From: SHYR01 sp036013055
GTDB taxonomy: Bacteria > Chloroflexota > Dehalococcoidia > UBA2979
DNA: 14,608 bases
Assembly: GCA_036013055.1 (NCBI GenBank)
Contig: DASCQM010000009.1
Location: 1-14,608, forward strand
Direction of reading: 5' to 3'
This document shows positions 6,777 to 13,474 of this stretch, one piece after another (position 1 is the stretch's first letter; the number at the start of each line of letters is the position of its first letter). The position numbers and the translations under genes were made by a program. The notes below the pieces were generated by a model. It was not told the DNA's origin, did no database searches, and was given only the letters and a program-made list of their open reading frames with translations.

Positions 6777-8330
6777 CTACGGCAGGTAGGGCGTGAGCGG
6801 AGGACCGAGCTGCGTGCTCAGCACGCCCTGCGCCTCCTCGACGAATTCGCAGATCAGCGGGCGCGTCTCGCGTGGGTCGATCACGTCCTGCCCCGTCGCC
6901 TCCGCCGTGCGGAACGGCGACGCGATCGCCTGCAGCCGCGCCTCGATCTCAGCGCGCTTGGCGTCGGGATCGTCGGCGCTCTCGATCTCGCGTCGGTAGG
7001 CGGCATCCGCGCCGCCCTCGATGTGCATCGAGCCCCAGCGCGCGGACGGCCAGACGACGCGGCGGAACATGCCGGTGGGACGATGCTGGCACTGGCCCGC
7101 GACGCCGAAGAGCTGGCCCATGACAACCGTCAGCCACGGCATGCGGCTCTCGCAGGTAGCGATGATCAAGCGCGCCCCCGCCCGCTCGATACCGCGCTTC
7201 TCGGACTCGAGGCCGACGGCAAAGCCCGGCTCATCGGCGAGCGAGATCAGCGGCAGATGGAACGTGTCGCAGAGCCGGATCAGGCGCATCACCTTCTCGC
7301 CACCTGCGACGTCCGTCGAGCCGCCGAGGTGCATCGTGTTGTTCGCCATTACGCCGGCCGGAAGGCCGTTGAAGCGGGCCAGCCCGGTGATCCGCGAGCG
7401 TCCGTAGTACGGCGCGATCTCGAAGAACGAGTCGCGGTCGGCCACCGCCTCAATTACCTTGTGCGCGTCGTAGGGTCGCCTGCGGTCGCGCGGCACGACC
7501 GAGAGCAGTGACTCGTCGCGTCGCTCAGGGTCGTCGTCGGTCTCCTGCCGCGGTGCGGACTCCCAGACGTTCGACGGCAGGTACGAGAGGAAGTTGCGAA
7601 TCATCTCGAACGCCTCCTGCTCGGTCTCCGCGAGGTTGTCGATCACGCCGCTCTGGTGGACGTGCACCTGATCGCCGCCGAGATCCTCCTTCGTGATGTC
7701 GTAGCCAAGCGCCGCCTTCACGACGGGCGGGCCACCGGGGAAGACCTGGCTGATGTCCTTCACCATCAGGTTGAAGTGCGCCATGCAGGCATTGACGGCG
7801 GGCAGCCCGGCGACCGAACCGAGCACCGCCGAGACGACCGGCGAGACGTTCAGCAGCTTCGACTCGAGGTACGACCACGAGTTGCCGTCCGGCAGGTAGG
7901 TACGCCCGATTTCCTCGAAGTGGCGCACGCTGCCGCCGGCGGCATCGAGCAGGCGCACGTACGGCATGCGCGACTCCAGCGCGCGGCTCGTCGAGCGTGG
8001 CTCGGCACCGAGGCCGTCGCGCGTACCACCAGAACCACCGCGGATCGTGAAGTCGCCGCCGCTGAGGACGACGCGACGCCCACCGATCTCGGCGTAGCCC
8101 TCGACCGATGCCTTGGGCGTGAAGTCGGAGAGTTCGAGGCCATCGTAGGTCGCGGTGCCGACCAGCCCCATGAACTCCTGGAACGTTTCCGGGTCGGCGA
8201 TCGCGTCGATGCGCTCGCGTACCGTCAGCTTGCCGCGCAGCCGCTGACGAGCGATGCCCTCCTCGCCACCCATCTCGCGCGCCAGCGCGCGTCGTCGCTC
8301 AAGCTCTTCGACCTCTGGTTCCCACGTCAT
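6777..8330 (-). CDS. Acyl-CoA carboxylase carboxyltransferase (beta) subunit
   Basis: A 517-residue crotonase-fold carboxyltransferase of the propionyl-/methylcrotonyl-CoA carboxylase beta type, which moves CO2 between carboxybiotin and an acyl-CoA. The start is set at ATG 8330 (MTWEPEVEELERRRAL) because GGAGGGG lies 6 nt before it; an earlier ATG at 8363 adds 11 unlikely residues without such a site. Seen in order: the N-terminal helix with RQRLRGKLTVRERIDAIAD, the oxyanion-loop region LSGGDFTIRGGSGG, the block MVKDISQVFPGGPPVVKAAL with LGGDQVHVHQSGV, SYLPSN closing the N half, then the C half with MANNTMHLGG, LADEPGFAVG and the C-terminal YRREIESADDPDAKRAEI followed by DVIDPRETR. Length and layout are normal. 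Compared with typical PCC beta, GGSGG replaces the usual GGSLG and DEPGF the usual DTPGF. No biotin carboxylase or biotin carrier gene is in the window, so the partner must lie elsewhere. Acyl-CoA specificity is not readable. Confidence 0.92.
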   Translation of the reverse strand: MTWEPEVEELERRRALAREMGGEEGIARQRLRGKLTVRERIDAIADPETFQEFMGLVGTATYDGLELSDFTPKASVEGYAEIGGRRVVLSGGDFTIRGGSGGTRDGLGAEPRSTSRALESRMPYVRLLDAAGGSVRHFEEIGRTYLPDGNSWSYLESKLLNVSPVVSAVLGSVAGLPAVNACMAHFNLMVKDISQVFPGGPPVVKAALGYDITKEDLGGDQVHVHQSGVIDNLAETEQEAFEMIRNFLSYLPSNVWESAPRQETDDDPERRDESLLSVVPRDRRRPYDAHKVIEAVADRDSFFEIAPYYGRSRITGLARFNGLPAGVMANNTMHLGGSTDVAGGEKVMRLIRLCDTFHLPLISLADEPGFAVGLESEKRGIERAGARLIIATCESRMPWLTVVMGQLFGVAGQCQHRPTGMFRRVVWPSARWGSMHIEGGADAAYRREIESADDPDAKRAEIEARLQAIASPFRTAEATGQDVIDPRETRPLICEFVEEAQGVLSTQLGPPLTPYLP

Positions 8331-8336
8331 GGCTGC

Positions 8337-8343
8337 CCCTCCG
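8337..8343 (-). promoter_or_regulatory. Strong ribosome-binding site that fixes the carboxyltransferase start
   Basis: Read on the minus strand this is GGAGGGG, six nucleotides before the ATG at 8330. It decides for that start over the in-frame ATG at 8363. Confidence 0.7.
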
Positions 8344-8368
8344 GCGCGCGGTGGAGCGTACATGGCCT

Positions 8369-8378
8369 GCGAATTCGC
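8369..8378. repeat. GCGAATTCGC palindrome in the reductase/carboxyltransferase gap
   Basis: A perfect 10-bp palindrome in the 72-nt gap between the aldo/keto reductase stop and the carboxyltransferase start. It could be a half-operator or part of a small hairpin, but nothing else supports a function. Confidence 0.2.
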
Positions 8379-8402
8379 TGCGCTCGGTCGCGCCTCTGAA
8401 GG

Positions 8403-9392
8403 CTAGACAGCCTGCGGCGTCCCGACGTGGGTCGGCACGCCCTCCTCCTCGAAGACGCGGTCGATCGCGGCGCGGTCCCCATCGCTGAGGCGCCAGTCGG
8501 CGGCGGCGACGTTCTCCGTCAGCTCGCGCTCGTTACGCATGCCGACGAGCGCCACCGAGACCGCGGGGTTGCCGAGCACCCACGCCAGCGCGAGTTGCGG
8601 CAGCGTCTTGTCGTAGCCAGCGGCGATCTCCTTCAGCCGCTCGGCAACGCGCAGCTCCTTCGCAAACGGCTCGGGCTCAAAGAGCGGCAGCTCAAAGGCC
8701 TTGCCGCTGCTACGCCAGTCCCAGTCGACGAACGTCGTCTCCGGCGTGAATGCACCCGAGAGCAACCCGAATCCGAGCGACCCGTAGGCCATGTACCCGG
8801 TGCCGCTCTGCAGGCAGTACGGCAGCACCTCTGCCTCCATGCGCCGGTCGAAGAGGTGGTAGCCCACCTGATTCGCGGCGAGATGGCCGTGGCGCTCGCA
8901 CTCCTCAAGCATCTCGACCGTGAAGTTGGAGACGCCGTAGTGACGGATCTTCCCGTCGGCCTTCAGCTGTTCCAGCGCGCGCATCGTCTCGTCGAACGGG
9001 GTGTCGTGGTCAGGCCAATGGATTAGCAGCAGGTCGATCACATCGGTATCAAGCCGCTGCAGGCAGCCCTCGGCGCGCTCGATCACGTGGTCGTACTGCG
9101 AGTTGCGCCCCGTCACCTTCGGCTCGTCGCTGTACTGGAAGCCGACCTTCGTCACGAGGATCACGTCCTTGCGACGAGGCCCCAGCGCCTTCGCGAGAAT
9201 CTCCTCAGAGTGATACGGCCCGTAGACCTCGGCTGTGTCGAAGAGCGTGATGCCGTGGTCGATCGCGGCGTTCACCGCCCGACTCGCATCGTCGACGTCG
9301 ATCTCACCGTACGAGGTGGTGCTCATCTCCCACGTGCCGAAACCGAGTGCCGACGTAACGAGATCCGTGTCGCCGATTGTTCGCTGCTCCAT
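8403..9392 (-). CDS. Aldo/keto reductase
   Basis: A 329-residue NAD(P)H-dependent aldo/keto reductase, the usual length. It reduces aldehydes or ketones to alcohols in the cytosol, or works in reverse. The start is ATG 9392 (MEQRTIGDTDLVTSALGFGTWEM), with GGGAGG just upstream; the frame is open further right but the extra residues are not AKR-like and overlap the divergent SPFH gene. The catalytic tetrad is complete: Asp52 and Tyr57 (LFDTAEVYG), Lys82 (LVTKVGF) and His125 (LLLIHWPD). Later blocks are GKIRHYGVSNF, NQVGYHLFDRR, YGSLGFGLLSG and the cofactor-binding VALVGMRNERELTENV near the C-terminus. It is the first gene of the minus-strand run and is divergent from the SPFH gene across a 141-nt intergenic region. 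Its 72-nt spacing to the carboxyltransferase makes shared transcription possible but less sure than for the next pair. Substrate unknown. Confidence 0.94.
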   Translation of the reverse strand: MEQRTIGDTDLVTSALGFGTWEMSTTSYGEIDVDDASRAVNAAIDHGITLFDTAEVYGPYHSEEILAKALGPRRKDVILVTKVGFQYSDEPKVTGRNSQYDHVIERAEGCLQRLDTDVIDLLLIHWPDHDTPFDETMRALEQLKADGKIRHYGVSNFTVEMLEECERHGHLAANQVGYHLFDRRMEAEVLPYCLQSGTGYMAYGSLGFGLLSGAFTPETTFVDWDWRSSGKAFELPLFEPEPFAKELRVAERLKEIAAGYDKTLPQLALAWVLGNPAVSVALVGMRNERELTENVAAADWRLSDGDRAAIDRVFEEEGVPTHVGTPQAV

Positions 9393-9479
9393 GATGCCTC
9401 CCTGCCGTCTGCCGCCCATCGCGGCGGGAGCGATGGTAGCGCACGCGGCATCCTGACGATTCGGCCAGCTCACGGCGGG

Positions 9480-9509
9480 TTCGCTTATTCGATATCGTTG
9501 TGATATCAT
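9480..9509 (+). promoter_or_regulatory. Candidate promoter for the SPFH-RHH pair, overlapped by the operator
   Basis: TATCAT at 9504-9509 matches the -10 consensus at 5 of 6 positions. TTCGCT at 9480-9485, 18 nt upstream, matches the -35 at 3 of 6, so it is weak. The -10 box lies inside the central element of the GATATC operator, so a protein bound there would block RNA polymerase. The ATG follows 24 nt after the -10. Confidence 0.4.
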
Positions 9510-9520
9510 CACGATATCGA
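9489..9520. promoter_or_regulatory. Symmetric operator with three GATATC boxes 11 bp apart
   Basis: GATATC occurs at 9491-9496, 9502-9507 and 9513-9518, each 11 bp from the next. The outer arms TCGATATCGT (9489-9498) and ACGATATCGA (9511-9520) are a perfect 10-bp inverted repeat centred on the middle box, itself a palindrome (TGATATCA). In GC-rich DNA this AT-rich, phased, two-fold symmetric element is very unlikely to be chance. It ends 13 nt before the SPFH start codon. The 11-bp spacing (one helical turn) suits dimers binding side by side on one face of the helix, as ribbon-helix-helix repressors do; a small protein of that fold is encoded next but one. Repressor identity is inference. Confidence 0.75.
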
Positions 9521-9533
9521 CTAGGGGGTAGTC

Positions 9534-10454
9534 ATGCAAGTTCAGGTATCTCAAGAGCGCGCAGGCTGGGCGCTGCCCGGAATCATCGGGCTGGCGTTTG
9601 TACTCGTGCCCGGTTTCGCCGGGCTCGGTCTGCTGATTAGCAATGCGATGATGGCCGCGAATGACGGTGCTTCCACCGACCAGCTTCCGCAGGTGATCGG
9701 AGGCGTACTGCTGGTCGCTCTCGCCAGCTTCGTCTCGCTTGGATTCGTCGTGCTGCAGCCGAACCAGGCAAACGTGCTGGTAGTGCTGGGCAGCTATCAG
9801 GGGACGCTCAGGCAACCCGGTTGGTTCTGGGCCAATCCGCTGGCGGTCGCTGAACGCGAGCGCATCTCGCTCCGGGCGCGAAACTTCAACAGCGACACAT
9901 CCAAGGTGAACGACGCGAACGGCAACCCGATCAACATCGCCGCCGTCGTCGTATGGCAGGTAGTCGACGCGGCACGCGCCCGCTTCGACGTCGACGACTA
10001 CGAGGACTTTGTCGTCGTCCAGAGCGAGACGGCCGTGCGCCACCTCGCGCGGTCATACCCGTATGACGACTACGGTGATGGCGACGGTGACGGGCTATCA
10101 CTGACCGGTGACTCCGAAGAGATCTCCGTGACGCTGCGCAACGAGCTCCAGAATCGACTCGATGTTGCAGGCGTCCACGTGATCGAAACGCGGCTCACCG
10201 ACCTCTCATACGCACCCGAGATCGCCGAGGCGATGCTGAGGCGGCAGCAGGCCAGTGCGGTGATCGCCGCGCGGACGCGCATCGTCGAGGGTGCCGTCGG
10301 CATGGTGCGACTCGCGCTGACGGAGCTTGAGAGCGGCGGCGTTGTCGATCTCGATAAGGAGCGAAAGGCGACGATGGTGTCGAATTTGCTCACCGTGTTG
10401 TCGAGCGACCAGCCGACGAGCCCGATCGTCAATGTCGGCACGTTGAGCCGCTAG
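9534..10454 (+). CDS. SPFH/band-7 domain membrane protein
   Basis: A 306-residue protein with two N-terminal membrane helices (about residues 12-35 and 51-74), then an SPFH (stomatin/prohibitin/flotillin/HflK-C) domain at about 75-250. Typical SPFH features are NQANVLVVLGSYQGTLRQPGWFW, the segment INIAAVVVWQVVDAARARFDVDDYEDFV, the block VIETRLTDLSYAPEIAEAMLRRQQA and the conserved end IVEGAVGMVRLAL. An acidic run (DDYGDGDGDG) lies at about 178-187. SPFH proteins assemble into large rings or cages on the membrane and organise other membrane proteins or proteases; no specific role is known for this short bacterial subgroup. ATG 9534 is preceded by AGGGGG. The next gene starts 9 nt after the stop, and as I recall this SPFH + Arc-like pairing recurs in Actinobacteria. 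Expression is probably controlled through the GATATC operator just upstream. Confidence 0.9.
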   Translation: MQVQVSQERAGWALPGIIGLAFVLVPGFAGLGLLISNAMMAANDGASTDQLPQVIGGVLLVALASFVSLGFVVLQPNQANVLVVLGSYQGTLRQPGWFWANPLAVAERERISLRARNFNSDTSKVNDANGNPINIAAVVVWQVVDAARARFDVDDYEDFVVVQSETAVRHLARSYPYDDYGDGDGDGLSLTGDSEEISVTLRNELQNRLDVAGVHVIETRLTDLSYAPEIAEAMLRRQQASAVIAARTRIVEGAVGMVRLALTELESGGVVDLDKERKATMVSNLLTVLSSDQPTSPIVNVGTLSR

Positions 10455-10463
10455 CGATCGCCC

Positions 10464-10652
10464 GTGCCCGAGCGCAAACGCTTCTTGCTCCGCCTCGATC
10501 CCCGTCTCTTTGACGCGCTCGAGCGCTGGGCCGGGGACGATCTGCGGAGCATCAATGCCCAGATCGAGTATCTGTTGGCGGACGCGGTACGCGAGGCAGG
10601 CCGGAGACGTCGGCCAGCGAGCCGGCGTCGCGACGACACGCAGCGGGCGTAG
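10464..10652 (+). CDS. Arc/HicB-like ribbon-helix-helix DNA-binding protein
   Basis: A 62-residue basic protein starting at GTG 10464, nine nucleotides after the SPFH stop. The strand KRFLLRLDP (residues 5-13), helix RLFDALERWAGDD (14-26) and helix LRSINAQIEYLLADAVREAG (27-46) give the beta-alpha-alpha order of the ribbon-helix-helix fold. The tail (47-62) is rich in arginine (RRRRPASRRR) and could hold DNA phosphate. Such proteins dimerise so that the paired strands enter the major groove, and often bind as two or more dimers on repeats spaced by about a helical turn. The natural guess is that it autoregulates the SPFH operon through the 9489-9520 element. This kind of protein is often annotated as an antitoxin, but no toxin gene is present here: the gene downstream is an opposite-strand ribokinase. 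Confidence 0.85.
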   Translation: MPERKRFLLRLDPRLFDALERWAGDDLRSINAQIEYLLADAVREAGRRRRPASRRRDDTQRA

Positions 10653-10681
10653 CGTCCGTGGCCGCCGCACGAGGTCGCCGG

Positions 10682-11614
10682 CTACCAGTCTTCCGCAAGT
10701 AGCGCATCGACGTCGGCGCGCTCGGGCATCGCTGCCTGAGCGCCGGGCTTCGTCACGCAGAGCGCGCCGGTCGCGACGCCAACGCGTACCGCCACCCGCA
10801 GGTCGAGCCCCTGCGCCAGCGCTGCGGCCAGTCCACCGTTGAAGGCGTCGCCCGCGCCGACGGTGGCGACGGCATCGACGGCGGGCGCAGCGACTAGCTC
10901 GGAGATGCCCTCTGCTTCGACCCACACGCCCGCCTCCGCCAGCGTCACGATCACCGTCGATGGTCCCGCCGCGCGAAGCTGGCGGGCGGCGGCGCGCGCG
11001 GAGCCGGCATCGATGACGGCGAAGCCACAGAGGTCGCCTGCCTCGTGCTCGTTCGGTGTCAGCACGTCAGCCGCCGCGAGGAAGCCGTCCGGCAGCACCT
11101 CGCGCGTCGGAGCGGGGTCGAGGATCACCGTCGCGCCACCGTCGCGCGCCGCATGCATCACCTCGAGCGTGACATCGGGTGTGATCTCCTGCTGCACGAG
11201 CAGTACGCTCGCGTCAGCGAGCGCGGTGAGAGCGTCGCTCGCCTGCTGGTCGTCGCACCGCGCGTTTGCGCCGTATACCGCGTCCACCGAGTTCTCGCCG
11301 ACCGGATCAATGAAGATCACCGCGACGCCCGAGTCAGCCCCTACGTCCTCACGCACGTGGCGAACGTCGACGCCCGCGCCCGCCAGTTGCGCGCGCAGCT
11401 CGTCGCCGAATGCGTCGTCGCCGACCCGCGCGACGAGGCCAACGGGCGCGCGACTATCGAGGATGCGCGCGGCGGCGACCGCCTGATTGCCTCCCTTGCC
11501 GCCGGGCGTCGTGCTGAACTTCGTCCCCTCGCGCGTCTCGCCGGGCCCGGCGGCCTGCGGCGTCTCGACGATCAGGTCCATGTTCAGTCCGCCGAGCACC
11601 ACCACGCCGCGCAT
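10682..11614 (-). CDS. rbsK: Ribokinase (PfkB family)
   Basis: A 310-residue PfkB-family sugar kinase of normal ribokinase length. It phosphorylates D-ribose to ribose 5-phosphate with ATP in the cytosol. The start is ATG 11614 (MRGVVVLGGLNMDLIVETP), chosen because AGGAG lies 6 nt before it and because the conserved domain begins there. The N-terminal signature is TPGGKGGNQAVAAARI, characteristic of ribokinases (GGKGxNQA), and the C-terminal nucleotide and anion-hole signature is VGAGDAFNGG with catalytic base Asp256. LDPAPTREVL and LTPNEHEA are further expected blocks. One small oddity is ATVGAGD where most members have DTTGAGD. No transporter, pyranase or repressor of a ribose operon is adjacent, so it may work in nucleoside salvage. 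It is divergent from the crotonase gene at 11725. Confidence 0.93.
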   Translation of the reverse strand: MRGVVVLGGLNMDLIVETPQAAGPGETREGTKFSTTPGGKGGNQAVAAARILDSRAPVGLVARVGDDAFGDELRAQLAGAGVDVRHVREDVGADSGVAVIFIDPVGENSVDAVYGANARCDDQQASDALTALADASVLLVQQEITPDVTLEVMHAARDGGATVILDPAPTREVLPDGFLAAADVLTPNEHEAGDLCGFAVIDAGSARAAARQLRAAGPSTVIVTLAEAGVWVEAEGISELVAAPAVDAVATVGAGDAFNGGLAAALAQGLDLRVAVRVGVATGALCVTKPGAQAAMPERADVDALLAEDW

Positions 11615-11670
11615 CCGCTGCTCCTCACCTCTGAACACCACCGGTCGACGCTCCACAGTCACGACTCGCG

Positions 11671-11711
11671 TCCAGCGTAGCTGCTATCGTTCCGACAAAT
11701 TCACCGCTGGA
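11671..11711. promoter_or_regulatory. Divergent ribokinase/crotonase control region with inverted repeat
   Basis: The 110-nt gap between the divergent starts holds TCCAGCG (11671-11677) and CGCTGGA (11705-11711), a perfect 7-bp inverted repeat with a 27-nt spacer. Between them is an extended -10-like TGC-TATCGT (11682-11690) pointing toward the crotonase. No good -35 is seen. Weak evidence for a shared regulator site. Confidence 0.3.
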
Positions 11712-11724
11712 GCGAGGTGCGCGC

Positions 11725-12483
11725 GTGACTGACGAGCAAGTACTGATCGAGGAGCGACGTGGCGACGTGCTGCTGCTAACGATGAATCGCCCACAGCGAC
11801 ACAACGCTCTGAACGCGGAACTGAACCACTGGCTGGGAGACGCCGTACGTCGGGCGGACCCCGAAGGCGCGAAGGTGATCGTGCTCACCGGCGCCGGCGA
11901 GAAGGCGTTCTGCGCTGGCGGCGACATGCTGGAGATGAGCGGCGTCGAGCAGAACTCGCGACCGCTGCCGCCGCCCGATGAGCGCGTGAACGGCACCACC
12001 GAGCTATCGCAGACCGCGCTGCCGGTGATCGCGGCCATCAACGGGTACTGCTACGGCGGGGGCGCGCGGCTGGCGATCGCCTGCGACATCCGGCTCGCGT
12101 CGGAGACCGCGACCTTCCGGCTGCCGGGCGCCGAGTACGGGCTGGTGGTCGCAGCGGCGACGCTGCCGCGCCTCGTCGGAACATCGAAGGCGAAGGAGTG
12201 GATCTACACCGCCCGCCGGGTCGAGGCCACGGAGGCACTCTCCTCCGGCCTCGTCAGCTCGCTGCACGCGCCTGCGGATCTGCTGCCCGCAGCGCTGGAG
12301 ATGGCCGAGGTGATCGCGGGACACTCCGAGGACTCCCTTCGCGAAGCGAAGCGCGTGATCGACCTCGCGACCCTCTCCGACGAGGCGCAGGCAGCCGAGG
12401 TGGAAGCGAACAGCCGACTACGCGGTAGCGACGCGCAGACGGCACGATTCCGCGACGCCACGCGCAAGGTCACCGGGCGCTGA
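11725..12483 (+). CDS. Enoyl-CoA hydratase/isomerase family (crotonase) protein lacking both hydratase Glu
   Basis: A 252-residue crotonase-fold protein, about normal length, starting at GTG 11725 with GAGG about 7 nt upstream. Crotonases act on acyl-CoA thioesters, with the thioester oxygen held in an oxyanion hole. Present are LTMNRPQRHNALN, the first oxyanion element AFCAGGDM, and INGYCYGGGARLAIACDIRLASETATF. True 2-enoyl-CoA hydratases have Glu in GGG-x-E-L-A and a second Glu about 20 residues on; here the positions hold Arg115 and Gly135, and the position used as acid by some isomerases (in G-x-x-x-D) is Ala. It is therefore unlikely to be a plain hydratase. The nearby Glu137 might serve, or the enzyme may do isomerisation, hydrolysis or C-C cleavage. 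It converges on another crotonase gene and so belongs to the fatty or aromatic acid CoA metabolism seen in the window. Confidence 0.88.
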   Translation: MTDEQVLIEERRGDVLLLTMNRPQRHNALNAELNHWLGDAVRRADPEGAKVIVLTGAGEKAFCAGGDMLEMSGVEQNSRPLPPPDERVNGTTELSQTALPVIAAINGYCYGGGARLAIACDIRLASETATFRLPGAEYGLVVAAATLPRLVGTSKAKEWIYTARRVEATEALSSGLVSSLHAPADLLPAALEMAEVIAGHSEDSLREAKRVIDLATLSDEAQAAEVEANSRLRGSDAQTARFRDATRKVTGR

Positions 12484-12486
12484 TCT

Positions 12487-12503
12487 CGCGCCGCAGCGGC
12501 GCG
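12487..12503. terminator. Hairpin between convergent crotonase genes (possible bidirectional terminator)
   Basis: GCGCCGC-A-GCGGCGC (12488-12502), plus a flanking C-G pair, is a perfect inverted repeat; a realistic hairpin has 6-7 bp and a 3-nt loop. It sits in the 28-nt gap between the two converging stops, where a shared terminator is expected. There is no T-run on either side, so it would be a weak or factor-assisted terminator. Confidence 0.5.
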
Positions 12504-12511
12504 CCGTTCGG

Positions 12512-13312
12512 CTAGCGTCCCGTGAACTCCGGCTCGCGCCGCTCAACGAAGGAGCGAACGCCCTCGGCGCCGTCCTCCGTCAAGAAGAGCTTGCCGACGA
12601 TCATCGAGGTGAGGTCCTGCACCCGCGTCAGGTCATCGTCCTCCAGCATGTAGACGAGACGCTTGTGCGCTGCGGAGCTGAGCGGCGGCCCCGCCGCGAC
12701 CGCAGCGGCGACTTCCATCGCCCGGTCGAGGAGCTGCGCGGCTGGCACAACCTCAAGCACCACGCCCATCTCCAGCGCCTCGTCCGCCGTCACGCGACGG
12801 CCGGTAAACATCAATTCGAGCGCCCGCTGCGTACCGACGACCCTTGGCAGGAAGTAGCTGAGCCCCGCGTCCGCCACGATGCCGCGCTTCGTCTGCGAGA
12901 CCTGGAACGTCGCGTCGTCCGCCGCGATACGAATGTCGCAGGCGAGCGCCGTCGACCAGCCCGCACCGACGGCATACCCGTTGATCGCGCCGATGATCGG
13001 GACATCGCAATGCCGCATCGTGTTCACGACCTGCAGGTGCGGGTGCGACGGACGCCACGGCGGACGTTCCGCACCGGGGTTCGCAGCCGGGAAGCCGCGC
13101 ACGTCCCCACCCGCCGAGAACGCCCGACCCTCGCCGGTGAGCACGATGGCGCGCACGTCGTAGCTCCCCTGGTTCAGCGAGAGCAGGTAGCGGCTGAGCT
13201 GCTCGTTCATGTGGCCGCCCCACGAATTGAGCTTGTCGGGACGGTTCAGCTTGACGAGGGCGATCCCGTCTTGCTCATCGATGATCAGTTCGTCAAATTC
13301 CTCTGTGTTCAT
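12512..13312 (-). CDS. Enoyl-CoA hydratase/isomerase family protein, isomerase-like active site
   Basis: A 266-residue crotonase-fold protein of normal length. ATG 13312 is preceded by AAGGAG (13325-13320) 7 nt upstream, a clear start. Family blocks: VKLNRPDKLNSW, the oxyanion element AFSAGGDV, INGYAVGAGWSTALACDIRIA, and FQVSQTKRGIVADAGLSYFLPRVVG. The positions of the two hydratase glutamates hold Ser120 and Gln140. Asp148 (ADAGLS) matches the Asp that dienoyl-CoA isomerases and PaaG-like enzymes use in the motif A-D-x-G. This suggests a double-bond isomerase or another crotonase reaction rather than hydration. It ends in RREPEFTGR, the usual crotonase tail (substrates of that ending are varied). 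It is divergent from the lipoprotein esterase and convergent with the crotonase at 11725. Confidence 0.9.
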   Translation of the reverse strand: MNTEEFDELIIDEQDGIALVKLNRPDKLNSWGGHMNEQLSRYLLSLNQGSYDVRAIVLTGEGRAFSAGGDVRGFPAANPGAERPPWRPSHPHLQVVNTMRHCDVPIIGAINGYAVGAGWSTALACDIRIAADDATFQVSQTKRGIVADAGLSYFLPRVVGTQRALELMFTGRRVTADEALEMGVVLEVVPAAQLLDRAMEVAAAVAAGPPLSSAAHKRLVYMLEDDDLTRVQDLTSMIVGKLFLTEDGAEGVRSFVERREPEFTGR

Positions 13313-13358
13313 CGTGGTGCTCCTTCGGCTGCTGGCCGGATCGGGACGATACTACGAC

Positions 13359-13400
13359 AAGCGTCATCACCTCATGCACTTACGCTCGAACATGACGCTT
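13359..13400. promoter_or_regulatory. Inverted repeat in the divergent crotonase/esterase promoter region
   Basis: AAGCGTCAT (13359-13367) and ATGACGCTT (13392-13400) are perfect 9-bp inverted copies, centre to centre 33 bp, which is three helical turns. They lie in the 162-nt gap between two divergent genes (starts 13312 and 13475), where a shared regulator such as a TetR/GntR-type protein could bind. No clear -35/-10 pair was found on either strand to tie it to a promoter. Confidence 0.4.
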
Positions 13401-13474
13401 CGATCGCCGCGAACTCTCGTCCGGGCGATTCGCAATCTAGTGGTCCCGCGACGACCGACGACGCGAGGTGACAC

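Noticed and set aside
5442..7511. Very long plus-strand frame of 689 codons
   Set aside because: Antisense to the CoA-transferase and carboxyltransferase genes; no domain motif, only the mirror of high-GC third positions.
9393..10043. N-terminal extension of the aldo/keto reductase frame
   Set aside because: The AKR fold starts at ATG 9392 with a good ribosome-binding site; the extension is antisense to the SPFH gene and its operator.
10464..10652. Toxin-antitoxin system with the ribbon-helix-helix protein as antitoxin
   Set aside because: No toxin-sized partner is adjacent. The upstream partner is an SPFH protein and the downstream gene is an opposite-strand ribokinase.
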